Shown in pieces: positions 1 through 5,980 of a stretch of DNA of 35,006 nt (position 1 is the stretch's first letter; each line of letters opens with the position of its first letter). The notes under the pieces are model-generated. The model was not told the origin of the DNA, searched no databases, and saw only the letters and a list, made by a program, of their open reading frames with translations. The DNA comes from a virus. Location of the stretch: the IMG/VR virus record IMGVR_UViG_3300046804_001102, positions 1 through 35,006 of that record, one strand, 5' to 3'. The position numbers and the translations under genes were made by a program.

Positions 1-60
1 GTCGCTGGTGGCGGTCGGGTTGCTGGTCGATGGGGTTACTGGGGGGCGCGCGATAGGACG

Positions 61-88
61 AAAAAAAGCCCAGCGCATAGGCTGGGCT
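61..88 (-). terminator. intrinsic terminator for the 229-aa gene
   Basis: A perfect 8-bp stem (AGCCCAGC / GCTGGGCT, 67-88) with a 6-nt loop is flanked on its low-coordinate side by a run of A. On the minus strand this is a GC hairpin followed by a T tract, about 30 nt past the stop codon of the minus-strand gene at 119-808. Between the two lies a 9-bp tandem repeat CGCGCTGGG (101-109 and 110-118). Confidence 0.85.
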
Positions 89-118
89 GACATAACATAG
101 CGCGCTGGGCGCGCTGGG

Positions 119-808
119 TTACTCTGTCACGTAAGACAGTTCGGTATCATCGTCCAGTATCTCCAAGACGGTTTCTAGTTTCTCCACGTCCGTACACTTG
201 CTGGCCTTCTCGCGTACCTCAGCGCGTAGGCGCTTTAGTTCTTCCCCGTGCGCTTTGTTCTCTTCGCTGGTCTTGGCCTTGATCACGGTTTCCAGCTCTT
301 TTAATTCTTTTTTGAGGTCGACTATTTCGCCGTTCTCGCGTTTCTCTTTCGCTGGTTTCCCTTGCGCGATAGCCTTGGCGATCTTTTCATAGTTGCTGGC
401 GATCTGGTCTTGTAGTGTGTGCGCTGGCGTGTCGGCGTGTTTCTCCAATAACTTCGCGGTTTTCTCCGCGCGTTCATTGGATTTTTTCTCTGCGCTTGCG
501 CTGGTGCTCTTGGGCTTTGTCAGTCCAAATAATTCGTCAAGGGTTTTCGCGAAGCGTGTCCACGCCGTGTCGCTGGCTTCGGCGGTGTGCTGGGGGTTGT
601 CGTGAATCCATCCGTCTTTCCATTGTGTCGCGTATTCCGTCCATTGCTCATAGGTCGGATTCGATCCAAGGGTATGGGCGCAAGCGGTCGCGATCTCCAG
701 CATTTCGGCGCGGTTTCGGCTAGCGCGTCCGCCGTGTTCGTATGCTTGGGTGCGCTGGTCGAATGTAAGCGCGTGTACGACCTCTGCTACTGGTGTCATT
801 TTTGGCAT
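119..808 (-). CDS. hypothetical coiled-coil protein, paralog 1 (229 aa)
   Basis: I do not recognise the family. The N-terminal half (about residues 1-95) is a mixed helical region. From about residue 100 to 215 the protein is a charged Lys/Glu/Ala-rich stretch that should form a long coiled coil, ending in an acidic tail (CTDVEKLETVLEILDDD). The same order and several matching blocks (NPTYEQW / EPSYTDW, AWTRFAK / AFTRFAN, CTDVEKLETVLEILD / CTDVERIQTACDILD) occur in the 205-aa protein at 1076-1693, so the two are paralogs. The start is supported by GGAGG six bases upstream. Base composition is far more GC-rich than in its paralog, and the strand is opposite to the main early operon. A role in DNA binding, partition or scaffolding is possible but only a guess. 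Confidence 0.8.
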   Translation of the reverse strand: MPKMTPVAEVVHALTFDQRTQAYEHGGRASRNRAEMLEIATACAHTLGSNPTYEQWTEYATQWKDGWIHDNPQHTAEASDTAWTRFAKTLDELFGLTKPKSTSASAEKKSNERAEKTAKLLEKHADTPAHTLQDQIASNYEKIAKAIAQGKPAKEKRENGEIVDLKKELKELETVIKAKTSEENKAHGEELKRLRAEVREKASKCTDVEKLETVLEILDDDTELSYVTE

Positions 809-862
809 GGTGTTCCTCCATTGTTGCCGTTTATCCCTTGGGCCTTTCCCTTGGGTGCGGGT

Positions 863-895
863 AGTATCGTTTCGTCACCTTACGTCATCCTTACA
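863..895 (-). promoter_or_regulatory. promoter-like site of the 229-aa gene with 11-bp-spaced direct repeat
   Basis: On the minus strand TGTAAG and CGTAAG (895-890 and 884-879) lie 11 bp apart. After exactly 10 bp comes GATACT (868-863), a fair -10 hexamer. The same arrangement with the same distances stands upstream of the paralog at 1745-1777. The geometry (11-bp period, -10 about 10 bp downstream, no good -35) resembles promoters activated by OmpR/PhoB-type regulators. The activator is unknown. Confidence 0.55.
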
Positions 896-907
896 AAACG
901 GGGTTAT

Positions 908-937
908 TAGGGTTTGTCCTAGGTAGGGGAAACCCTA
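908..937. repeat. short inverted repeat in the intergenic region
   Basis: TAGGGTTT (908-915) is matched by AAACCCTA (930-937) around a 14-nt loop. It lies between the promoter-like site and the palindrome upstream of the 229-aa gene. The rest of the 809-1075 gap holds the palindrome, the 27-bp repeat and the terminator listed separately. No function is apparent for this inverted repeat. Confidence 0.5.
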
Positions 938-949
938 GCCAGTTAAGTT

Positions 950-980
950 AGGACATACTTACAATTTGTACGGATGTCCC
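950..980. repeat. 31-bp palindrome, copy 1
   Basis: Arms of 14 bp (950-963 and 967-980) around a 3-bp spacer; 11 of 14 positions pair. Half-site consensus over all seven copies is GGGACATTCGTACA. This copy is separated by 2 bp from the 27-bp direct repeat, exactly as copy 2 is, and lies upstream of the 229-aa gene. Confidence 0.8.
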
Positions 981-982
981 AG

Positions 983-1009
983 CAAGGGATCGGTCATTTC
1001 AACGCGGTA
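983..1009. repeat. 27-bp direct repeat, copy A
   Basis: This stretch is identical over 27 bp to 1840-1866 (begins CAAGGGATCGG, ends AACGCGGTA). Both copies sit 2 bp from a 31-bp palindrome and upstream of paralogous minus-strand genes, so the regulatory cassette appears to have been duplicated with the gene or kept identical by selection. Confidence 0.9.
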
Positions 1010-1026
1010 GGGAAAATTTTGGCAAC

Positions 1027-1054
1027 AAAAAACCCGAGCGGGTTAGGCTCGGGT
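1027..1054 (-). terminator. intrinsic terminator for the 205-aa gene
   Basis: ACCCGAGC / GCTCGGGT (1032-1039 and 1047-1054) form a perfect 8-bp stem with a 7-nt loop. An A run at 1027-1032 reads as a T tract on the minus strand. It is 22 nt past the stop codon of the gene at 1076-1693. Confidence 0.85.
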
Positions 1055-1075
1055 CTTACTGGATCGGCTCGGGGA

Positions 1076-1693
1076 TTACGAAATTTCTATTTCGTAGTTT
1101 ACCACATCTAATATGTCACATGCTGTTTGTATGCGTTCCACATCGGTGCAAGCCCTTGCCAGTTCTGATAATCGGGCTCGCGCCTGTTTGAGTTCACCTC
1201 GATTCTCGGCTTCTTCTGCACTAGTTCTTGCCCGTAGAATTTTCTCTAGTTCTTTTAGCGTTGCCAATTTCTTTGTGGGATTCTTGGCTTGCAATTCATA
1301 CGCCTGTTTTAGATTCTCGGTGATCTGACTGGTTGGGATATCCTTATATTTTTCTGCCAGTTCTTCGGCTTTCTTGGCTCGTTCTTTCTCTTTCTTGATT
1401 GACGCCTGAGTTTGTGCTTTAGGTGTCACGATACCAAACTTGTTGTTTAGTTGATTTGCAAAGCGAGTGAACGCCTGTTCTGCTGATCCTCCCTTGGCTT
1501 GTGGTTTCTCTGTTACATAGCCGTTGATCCAATCGGTGCGGTTGGCGATCCAATCGGTGTAACTTGGCTCAGTTCCAAGATTACGTGCATACATGGTCAA
1601 TGCTTCATCAGCGTCAATTTCAGAACGCGCAAACAAAGCACCTGCCTGATTTGCCTGAGTGGGGATCGCCTGAGCGATTATTGTCTTTTCCAT
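1076..1693 (-). CDS. hypothetical coiled-coil protein, paralog 2 (205 aa)
   Basis: Paralog of the 229-aa protein encoded downstream on the same strand, with the same layout: an N-terminal region with EPSYTDW and AFTRFAN blocks, then a Lys/Glu-rich coiled coil (about residues 95-185), then the conserved CTDVERIQTACDILD tail. The start ATG is preceded by AGGAG at 7 bases. It has its own promoter-like site and terminator, so the two paralogs are separate transcription units. Codon and base use are distinctly more AT-rich than in paralog 1, which suggests that the two copies diverged in different backgrounds or that one was acquired separately. Function is unknown. Confidence 0.8.
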   Translation of the reverse strand: MEKTIIAQAIPTQANQAGALFARSEIDADEALTMYARNLGTEPSYTDWIANRTDWINGYVTEKPQAKGGSAEQAFTRFANQLNNKFGIVTPKAQTQASIKKEKERAKKAEELAEKYKDIPTSQITENLKQAYELQAKNPTKKLATLKELEKILRARTSAEEAENRGELKQARARLSELARACTDVERIQTACDILDVVNYEIEIS

Positions 1694-1720
1694 AATAACT
1701 CCTAAGTTAGTTAGTGTTTA

Positions 1721-1737
1721 CCAACCCCTATGGTTGG
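1721..1737 (-). other. leader stem-loop of the 205-aa gene
   Basis: CCAACC / GGTTGG with a 5-nt loop forms a perfect 6-bp hairpin. It would lie near the very 5' end of the transcript from the -10-like hexamer at 1750-1745. It may be an mRNA-stabilising hairpin. Confidence 0.45.
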
Positions 1738-1744
1738 TATCAAG

Positions 1745-1777
1745 ATAGTAAAACCCTAAACTTACATGCTGCTTACA
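1745..1777 (-). promoter_or_regulatory. promoter-like site of the 205-aa gene with 11-bp-spaced direct repeat
   Basis: On the minus strand two perfect TGTAAG boxes (1777-1772 and 1766-1761) stand 11 bp apart. Exactly 10 bp further is TACTAT (1750-1745), a -10-like hexamer. The arrangement is the same as at 863-895 although the intervening bases differ, which argues for selection on the boxes and spacing. Confidence 0.6.
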
Positions 1778-1806
1778 GAACAAACAATTTAAAAATGATG
1801 AATAGG

Positions 1807-1837
1807 GAGACATTCAGACAAAGTGTCTGAATGTCTC
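1807..1837. repeat. 31-bp palindrome, copy 2 (perfect)
   Basis: The two 14-bp arms, GAGACATTCAGACA (1807-1820) and its exact complement (1824-1837), enclose AAG. This is the only perfect copy of the seven. It is 2 bp from the 27-bp direct repeat and upstream of the 205-aa gene. Confidence 0.9.
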
Positions 1838-1839
1838 AA

Positions 1840-1866
1840 CAAGGGATCGGTCATTTCAACGCGGTA
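1840..1866. repeat. 27-bp direct repeat, copy B
   Basis: Identical to 983-1009 over 27 bp and placed in the same way relative to a palindrome and a minus-strand paralog. It borders the octamer-rich region that begins just to its right. Confidence 0.9.
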
Positions 1867-1900
1867 CGCTTTGCACAATTTTTAAGCAATGTTCGCGTAT

Positions 1901-2233
1901 TTGTTCTATTGTTCCGATTTGCGTAAAAACAACGGAACATTATAAGTTGTTGATTTTAAACGGTTTTTTGCCTATTGTTCTATTGTTCTATTGTTCTATC
2001 GGAAAAAGCAGATTTTTTATTTTTGCATTCGTTCGGGCTTTCCAGCATGTGTAATACTTTTGTATATTTGATTTGACCTCCGTATATATATTTTTAGAAC
2101 AATAGAACATTAGAACAATATAACCCCCCGAACAACAAACATCTATATAAATCAACAACTTACAGAAAGTTCTGAATGTTCTACTTCAAAAAACCCCCCA
2201 CAGAACATTAGGAACATTACGAACAATACGAAC
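1901..2233. other. octamer (iteron-like) array, candidate replication origin or control region
   Basis: The gap between the divergent transcription units (1694-2425) carries 11 copies of TAWTGTTC or its complement GAACAWTA. Forward copies lie at 1907 and, in perfect 8-bp tandem, at 1973, 1981 and 1989. Complement copies lie at 1935, in perfect tandem at 2097, 2105 and 2113, and at 2203, 2212 and 2221. The two tandem triplets face each other across about 100 bp of AT-rich sequence (1997-2096) rich in T runs and TATATA. This inverted-iteron plan is typical of plasmid and phage origins, but could equally be a multi-site operator controlling both flanking promoters. No coding region is credible here. 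Confidence 0.7.
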
Positions 2234-2292
2234 TAAAGGATTAAAAAAGAAGAAGGGAAATGGGACATTTCCCTACCAAAAAAGACAAACAC

Positions 2293-2321
2293 TTGACACA
2301 GTATAGTTTTTGTGGTATAAT
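2293..2321 (+). promoter_or_regulatory. consensus sigma-70 promoter of the rightward operon
   Basis: TTGACA (2293-2298), a 17-bp spacer and TATAAT (2316-2321) match both consensus hexamers perfectly. Transcription would begin near 2328 and run into the small-gene operon that starts at 2426. The first 10 bases (TTGACACAGT) are shared with the promoter at 19698, so host RNA polymerase probably reads both. Confidence 0.92.
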
Positions 2322-2370
2322 GTGGCTCTGCCACATGGCAGGGGGACTGCTATGGGCAAATGGGTTGCCC
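2322..2370 (+). promoter_or_regulatory. structured 5' leader of the rightward operon
   Basis: Right after the -10 there are compact hairpins: GTGGC-TCT-GCCAC (2322-2334), the competing TGCCA-CA-TGGCA (2329-2340), and GGGCAA-N5-TTGCCC (2354-2370). The 31-bp palindrome copy 3 follows. The first two cannot form together. No U tract follows them, so this is not a simple terminator; antitermination, RNA processing or protein binding are possible. Confidence 0.45.
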
Positions 2371-2378
2371 TCAGTTCA

Positions 2379-2409
2379 GCGACATTCATACACTTTGTAC
2401 GAATGTCCC
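2379..2409. repeat. 31-bp palindrome, copy 3
   Basis: Arms 2379-2392 and 2396-2409 pair at 12 of 14 positions. The copy lies in the leader between the consensus promoter and the ribosome binding site of the first gene, where it could act as an operator or as an RNA hairpin next to the Shine-Dalgarno sequence. Confidence 0.85.
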
Positions 2410-2425
2410 ACTTGGAGGTATTTTT

Positions 2426-2668
2426 ATGCAGATAAGATCAGCAAACTCGGCAACACAACAAACACCCAAACGCCTAGACCCAATCATCATTGCCTTTGAC
2501 CGCAACTGGAACGAACTATATAGAGAGCGCCTGAGCATGATTGACGGCATGGCATACGGCGTGCGTGAGGACTATGAGTCTGGCTATCGTGGTATCAAGA
2601 CCAACTGGTGCACGGTGAACAACACGCGTGCCTCCGCCAGAGTCTGCCATTGGGCAACACCGAACTAA
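2426..2668 (+). CDS. hypothetical protein (80 aa), first gene of the rightward operon
   Basis: The start at 2426 is chosen because GGAGG stands 7 bases upstream; longer in-frame starts would run through the palindrome and leader. The protein begins MQIRSANSATQQ and has a central IIAFDRNWNELYRERL segment. No known motif or membrane segment is seen. As the first product after a strong host-type promoter it is placed like an early phage protein, but its role is unknown. Confidence 0.7.
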   Translation: MQIRSANSATQQTPKRLDPIIIAFDRNWNELYRERLSMIDGMAYGVREDYESGYRGIKTNWCTVNNTRASARVCHWATPN

Positions 2669-2687
2669 TAGGGAAAGGAACAACACC

Positions 2688-2909
2688 ATGCGATGTATCA
2701 AATGCAGAGACAACGGTGTGGGGCGCAAACGCGCCCTACTTGGACACCTGATATGCAAACCCTGCGGGGAGAAGCAAGCGGTCAGCGACCGCGCATCATG
2801 GTGCATCATGCAAGCCTACGGCAAAGGCAACTATCAGTTCGTCACGCCGACTACGGCGATGAGGGATTTGAAGAACACGAATCAGAAAGAAACAAGGGGT
2901 GTGCTATGA
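2688..2909 (+). CDS. small zinc-ribbon-like protein (73 aa)
   Basis: Four cysteines in two CxxC pairs (C3/C6 and C23/C26) form a plausible zinc ribbon; the remainder is basic and polar. The start at 2688 follows an AAAGGA ribosome binding site and puts the first CxxC at the very N-terminus. The stop overlaps the next start as ATGA (2906-2909), indicating translational coupling. Such short zinc ribbons in phages often bind nucleic acid or host transcription proteins; the partner here is unknown. Confidence 0.7.
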   Translation: MRCIKCRDNGVGRKRALLGHLICKPCGEKQAVSDRASWCIMQAYGKGNYQFVTPTTAMRDLKNTNQKETRGVL

Positions 2910-3082
2910 AGGTAGTTTATTTACTGTGGTCAAGTGACAGCGAGGTGCAACACCTAGAGGAAATCTTTGCGTACAAGATTGACGCTGAGAAAGCGATGCG
3001 TTTGTACAAAGAGCAAGACGATGGGCGTGGCTACCACTATTGGATTCAAGAGCGTGAAGTTCACCTCGGAGGGACAAAATGA
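2906..3082 (+). CDS. hypothetical protein (58 aa), DUF7336-like pattern
   Basis: A short single-domain protein beginning MKVVYLLW and ending with YHYWIQEREV. The pattern of an N-terminal strand, a middle 'LEEIFAYKIDAEKAMRLY' helix and a final strand resembles small phage proteins of the DUF7336 type, but I cannot verify that by search. It overlaps the preceding gene (ATGA at 2906) and the next one (ATGA at 3079), so it is one link in a coupled chain. Confidence 0.6.
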   Translation: MKVVYLLWSSDSEVQHLEEIFAYKIDAEKAMRLYKEQDDGRGYHYWIQEREVHLGGTK

Positions 3083-3101
3083 CAAATGGTCAGATTGTCG
3101 C
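3071..3101. repeat. 31-bp palindrome, copy 4 (at a gene junction)
   Basis: Arms 3071-3084 and 3088-3101 pair at 10 of 14 positions and keep the invariant GACA. It overlaps both the end of the 58-aa gene and the start codon of the 23-aa gene, so the element is part of two coding regions and could control initiation of the downstream one. Confidence 0.65.
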
Positions 3102-3150
3102 ATTCGTTGTGTTTTTAGTTGTGTTCTTTGTTATGTTTATGGAGGATTAG
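3079..3150 (+). CDS. tiny single-span membrane protein (23 aa)
   Basis: ATG at 3079 overlaps the previous stop (ATGA), with GGAGGGA 7 bases upstream. The product is MTNGQ followed by about 15 hydrophobic residues (IVAFVVFLVVFFVMF) and MED, a clean single transmembrane helix with an acidic end. It is followed at once by another SD-start unit. Small one-helix proteins in phage early operons include lysis regulators and host-membrane modulators; no specific function can be assigned. Confidence 0.6.
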   Translation: MTNGQIVAFVVFLVVFFVMFMED

Positions 3151-3152
3151 TT

Positions 3153-3191
3153 ATGAAAAGAGATATGAAACCTTTGAGGAGCGAAGCATGA
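3153..3191 (+). CDS. possible 12-aa coupling peptide
   Basis: GGAGG (3141-3145) precedes ATG 3153 at good spacing. The frame MKRDMKPLRSEA ends at TGA 3189-3191, overlapping the next start ATG 3188. It may be translated as a coupling mini-gene or may only be the leader of the 62-aa gene. There is no other evidence that the peptide matters. Confidence 0.35.
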   Translation: MKRDMKPLRSEA

Positions 3192-3376
3192 TTGAAGTAT
3201 CAGTAACCGAGATATTTTTGTTTGCATGGGGTGCGCTAGCAACCGCCCTTTACCTACGCGAGCGTCACCAAGAGCGCATGACACGCCATGTGTTGATGCT
3301 GTTCATTGAGAACCCCGATGCTAGAGATGAGATCGTTAAAGCCCATTCACATTGGAAAGCGAGGAACGGAGTATGA
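3188..3376 (+). CDS. small membrane-anchored protein (62 aa)
   Basis: An N-terminal hydrophobic helix (about residues 7-22, EIFLFAWGALATALYL) is followed by a positively charged stretch RERHQERMTRH. This suggests a single membrane span with a cytoplasmic basic C-terminal part. The start is supported by GAGGAG upstream and by the overlap with the stop of the 12-aa frame. It overlaps the next gene as ATGA at 3373. Function is unknown. Confidence 0.65.
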   Translation: MIEVSVTEIFLFAWGALATALYLRERHQERMTRHVLMLFIENPDARDEIVKAHSHWKARNGV

Positions 3377-3669
3377 GAGTTGTAGTTATTTTTGAATTCG
3401 ATGAGATCAGCAATCCCGATAGCGAAGAAGCAACGCTAGTTGTTGAAGCGATCGCACAGGACTGCGAGACCATGCAAGTGGCGTTCGACGCAAGTGGTTG
3501 TTGGATCAGCGATGTCATCGGGGATGACACCGAGAAGGCTGACTTTGCTTTGGTAGCAGAGTACGAAGAAAGACAACATGCTATGGAGTTAGAGGACTTT
3601 GACAATTTCGGGGGGTTGCGTGACAACACCGACCCTATAACAAAAGCAACGAACAACGCGGAGAAGTAA
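3373..3669 (+). CDS. hypothetical acidic protein (98 aa)
   Basis: Starts at 3373 in an ATGA overlap with GGAG just upstream. The N-terminus MRVVVIFEFDEI looks like a beta strand; the middle contains a helix and then a DVIGDDTEKADF segment; the C-terminus is polar. The protein is strongly acidic overall. I do not recognise it. It is followed without a gap by the 341-aa gene. Confidence 0.65.
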   Translation: MRVVVIFEFDEISNPDSEEATLVVEAIAQDCETMQVAFDASGCWISDVIGDDTEKADFALVAEYEERQHAMELEDFDNFGGLRDNTDPITKATNNAEK

Positions 3670-4695
3670 ATGGAAACCAATACCAAATGGGCGCGTGGGA
3701 ATAACCATTCCTATTGTTTCATGCCTGACAACATACCCTCACTACGATCGTATCGAGAGGCTAGCATTCACTTTGATGCCGTGACACCATTCAGTAAGGG
3801 TGTGCACAAGGGGGAGAAACCCTTCGGACACAACCGCAGATATTCGCGGGTGATCATGCGTAGAGAACCATCAGATACGGTGTACAACTGCGAGGGAATA
3901 GTAGTAAAGCACTACGACACCGACATCGTTAAGTTCCATGCTGATGGGCAATTTACTTTCAACGGCACATACGAGTCTGTGTCTACTGCACAAATACTGC
4001 AAGAAATCTTTGGGGTTGAGAAGTTTGCTAGACGGAAAGGAAAGATCTACTACTTCGACTCTTCAGGGAAAGCCTATCGCCTCAACGGTGAGATACGCGT
4101 GTGTGCAGACGGGTTGGTCGACACCGACTCCGTGCATGTGGAACACAAACATGTGCTAAACCGCACCGCGCTAAAGGAAAAGATGCAGAAATTTGCAGTC
4201 TTTCTTGAATACGCATGTATGGTGATCGACATGACACGAGGCGGGAAGGGTGTGGGCACAGACTATGCGAGATACTTTGCGCCAAAGCAAGGCGAGTATT
4301 ACAGCGCGCGTAATGTGAGGTACGCAATAACTTGCGACTCAACTGTGATGCGGTACGACCCGAAGCGGTGCGCCCAGTTGCGCGATATGTTCTTTGACGA
4401 TGTGCTTACTACTATGGAGATAGCAGACGAAGCCAAGCGTATGGAAGCGATGTTACCTATCGTGGAATACATGGGGTTCTGTGCATCAACAGACTACGAC
4501 CACCGCTACGCGCCCAACGGACAAAACAATGAAGTCGAATACACATGGCGCATGGACACAAAGCGTTTGAAGTTCTTCTTCACCGAGTTAGTTAAGTTTC
4601 ATTATGCAAAGGAGGTGTTTACACAAGAGCCTATACCACTAGGCACTATTGGGCATGATTTAAATAAAAAATACATTGAGTATGGAACAGAGTAG
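3670..4695 (+). CDS. hypothetical phage protein (341 aa)
   Basis: A full-length, well-behaved gene that starts directly after the preceding stop with GGAGAAG upstream. It carries no motif I can tie to a function. The N-terminal third is rich in Tyr, His and Arg (NNHSYCFMPDNIPSLRSYREA) and repeats the pattern of a beta-rich domain (YNCEGIVVKHYDTDIVKFHADG). The C-terminal half is helical. Its position next to the AAA+/VWA module may mean a shared role. A 31-bp palindrome begins on the last base of its stop codon. Confidence 0.7.
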   Translation: METNTKWARGNNHSYCFMPDNIPSLRSYREASIHFDAVTPFSKGVHKGEKPFGHNRRYSRVIMRREPSDTVYNCEGIVVKHYDTDIVKFHADGQFTFNGTYESVSTAQILQEIFGVEKFARRKGKIYYFDSSGKAYRLNGEIRVCADGLVDTDSVHVEHKHVLNRTALKEKMQKFAVFLEYACMVIDMTRGGKGVGTDYARYFAPKQGEYYSARNVRYAITCDSTVMRYDPKRCAQLRDMFFDDVLTTMEIADEAKRMEAMLPIVEYMGFCASTDYDHRYAPNGQNNEVEYTWRMDTKRLKFFFTELVKFHYAKEVFTQEPIPLGTIGHDLNKKYIEYGTE

Positions 4696-4725
4696 CGACA
4701 TTCGTACAAACTGTATGAATGTCTT
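4695..4725. repeat. 31-bp palindrome, copy 5
   Basis: Arms 4695-4708 and 4712-4725 pair at 11 of 14 positions. The copy starts at the last base of the upstream stop codon and is followed by a T-rich stretch leading to the SD of the AAA+ ATPase gene. It fills the only spacer (58 bp) in this stretch of the operon. Confidence 0.8.
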
Positions 4726-4753
4726 TGTTTTTAATTTTAATTTGGAGTGAATT

Positions 4754-5815
4754 ATGGAAGTTCGTATGACAACAGAAGTTTCTTTGGCTGAAGCAGAGGA
4801 CGCGATTCTTGCTTTCGGAAATGAGAATGCAATACATCTAGTCGGTGAGCCAGGGGTTGGTAAGACCGCTATGTTTGAGCGCATCGTAGCAAAGACTGGG
4901 TTTCGTGGTGTGTACATCGATACGCCGAATACAGAGTTGGGTGATATCGGTATCCCCATGCCAAACCACGATACCAAAACAACAACGCTGTACCCCAACG
5001 AGCACTGGGGTTTCCACTTAGGCGACCCTTGCGTTATCTTTATTGACGAGTTCACCAAACCATCTAGCATGGCGGTGCAGAACATGTTGCATCCACTACT
5101 CAACGAGAGACGCATCAGCGGTTCCAAACTACACACCGACTCTATCGTGATAACAGCGGGTAACAACAGCACCGATGGGGTGGGCGACTTACTGAAGTCT
5201 CATAGCATCAACCGCATTACGATCCTACCAGTACGCAAGCCTACTGCTAACGAGTGGATTGAGTGGGGTGCATTGAATGGTATCGCGGCTGAAGCCTTGG
5301 CATGGGTGAAGGCGTATCCCCATGCACTAGCATCGTACCGAGACGGTGGGCAAGCGGAGAATCCTTACATCTTCAACCCCAAGACCCCACAGAAATCGTT
5401 CGTCTCTCCTCGCTCGTTGCATCGTGCATCTAACATCTTGTTGAAGCGTCACATGGTTACACGCAATGCGCTGATAGCAGGACTCACAGGCTCAATCGGT
5501 GAGGCGGGTGCGCGTGACATGCTAGCGTATGTGGAGGTTGCCGACAGTCTACCGACATGGGCTGAAGTCATTGATGACCCCAAGGGTTGCAAGTTACCAA
5601 CATCACCCGCAGCGTTAAACATCATGGCTTATGGTGCTATGCAACGGATAGACAGAAGCAACATCAGTAAGTGGTTCGAGTACCTCAAGCGTACACCGAA
5701 GGAGTTGCAATCCGTGTTCTGCTTATCAACTGCCAAGCACCCTGAGAAGAAGCAAGTCTTGATGACTAGCGGTGCATTCGTTGAGTGGATGCGTGCTAAC
5801 CAGTATTTGTTCTGA
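4754..5815 (+). CDS. MoxR/CobS-like AAA+ ATPase (353 aa)
   Basis: Walker A GEPGVGKT (residues 31-38) and Walker B VIFIDE (94-99), followed by a sensor-1 region IVITAGNNS, give a complete AAA+ ATP-binding core. The layout and lack of extra N-terminal domains match the MoxR/CobS group. Those are chaperone-like ATPases that remodel partners carrying von Willebrand A (VWA) domains. Such a VWA partner is encoded at 6691-7944, and a DUF3150-like protein at 8123-8992, which together form a plausible complex. The start follows TTGGAGTG at 6-8 bases. The role in phages is not settled (metal insertion, protein remodelling or virion maturation have been discussed for relatives). Confidence 0.88.
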   Translation: MEVRMTTEVSLAEAEDAILAFGNENAIHLVGEPGVGKTAMFERIVAKTGFRGVYIDTPNTELGDIGIPMPNHDTKTTTLYPNEHWGFHLGDPCVIFIDEFTKPSSMAVQNMLHPLLNERRISGSKLHTDSIVITAGNNSTDGVGDLLKSHSINRITILPVRKPTANEWIEWGALNGIAAEALAWVKAYPHALASYRDGGQAENPYIFNPKTPQKSFVSPRSLHRASNILLKRHMVTRNALIAGLTGSIGEAGARDMLAYVEVADSLPTWAEVIDDPKGCKLPTSPAALNIMAYGAMQRIDRSNISKWFEYLKRTPKELQSVFCLSTAKHPEKKQVLMTSGAFVEWMRANQYLF

Positions 5816-5824
5816 GGAGGGAGT

Positions 5825-5980
5825 ATGGAGACAACATCGGAGAGTTTGCGGGAATCTATCTACACAAGTGCTATGCACCTAGCGCACTACTTGCGTCTAG
5901 CGGGTATGCACGAGGAAGCCAATGAGATAGAAATGTTTGGTATTGAACATGGTAAACGAAAGGAAAACACCAATGGATAA
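5825..5980 (+). CDS. hypothetical small protein (51 aa)
   Basis: GAGGAGGGAG lies immediately upstream of ATG 5825, an excellent ribosome binding site. The product is a helical, His/Glu-rich peptide (METTSESLRESIYTSAMHL...), probably two short helices. It sits in the operon between the ATPase and a two-span membrane protein and overlaps the latter by 8 nt. Function is unknown. Confidence 0.65.
   Translation: METTSESLRESIYTSAMHLAHYLRLAGMHEEANEIEMFGIEHGKRKENTNG

Noticed and set aside
4-11. Functional Chi site
   Set aside because: One GCTGGTGG octamer is expected by chance in a window of this size and the host is unknown; reported only as part of the CGCTGG observation.
1973-2228. CRISPR array
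   Set aside because: The repeats are 8 bp, in direct contact or 9-10 bp apart, with no 25-40 bp repeats or unique spacers and no cas genes.
2260-2499. A plus-strand frame across the promoter and leader
   Set aside because: It runs through the consensus promoter and hairpins, has no ribosome binding site, and overlaps the well-supported gene at 2426.
4660-5172. A 170-residue minus-strand reading frame opposite the AAA+ ATPase gene
   Set aside because: It lies opposite a clearly conserved ATPase with Walker motifs, has no ribosome binding site, and is low-complexity in the way antisense frames are.
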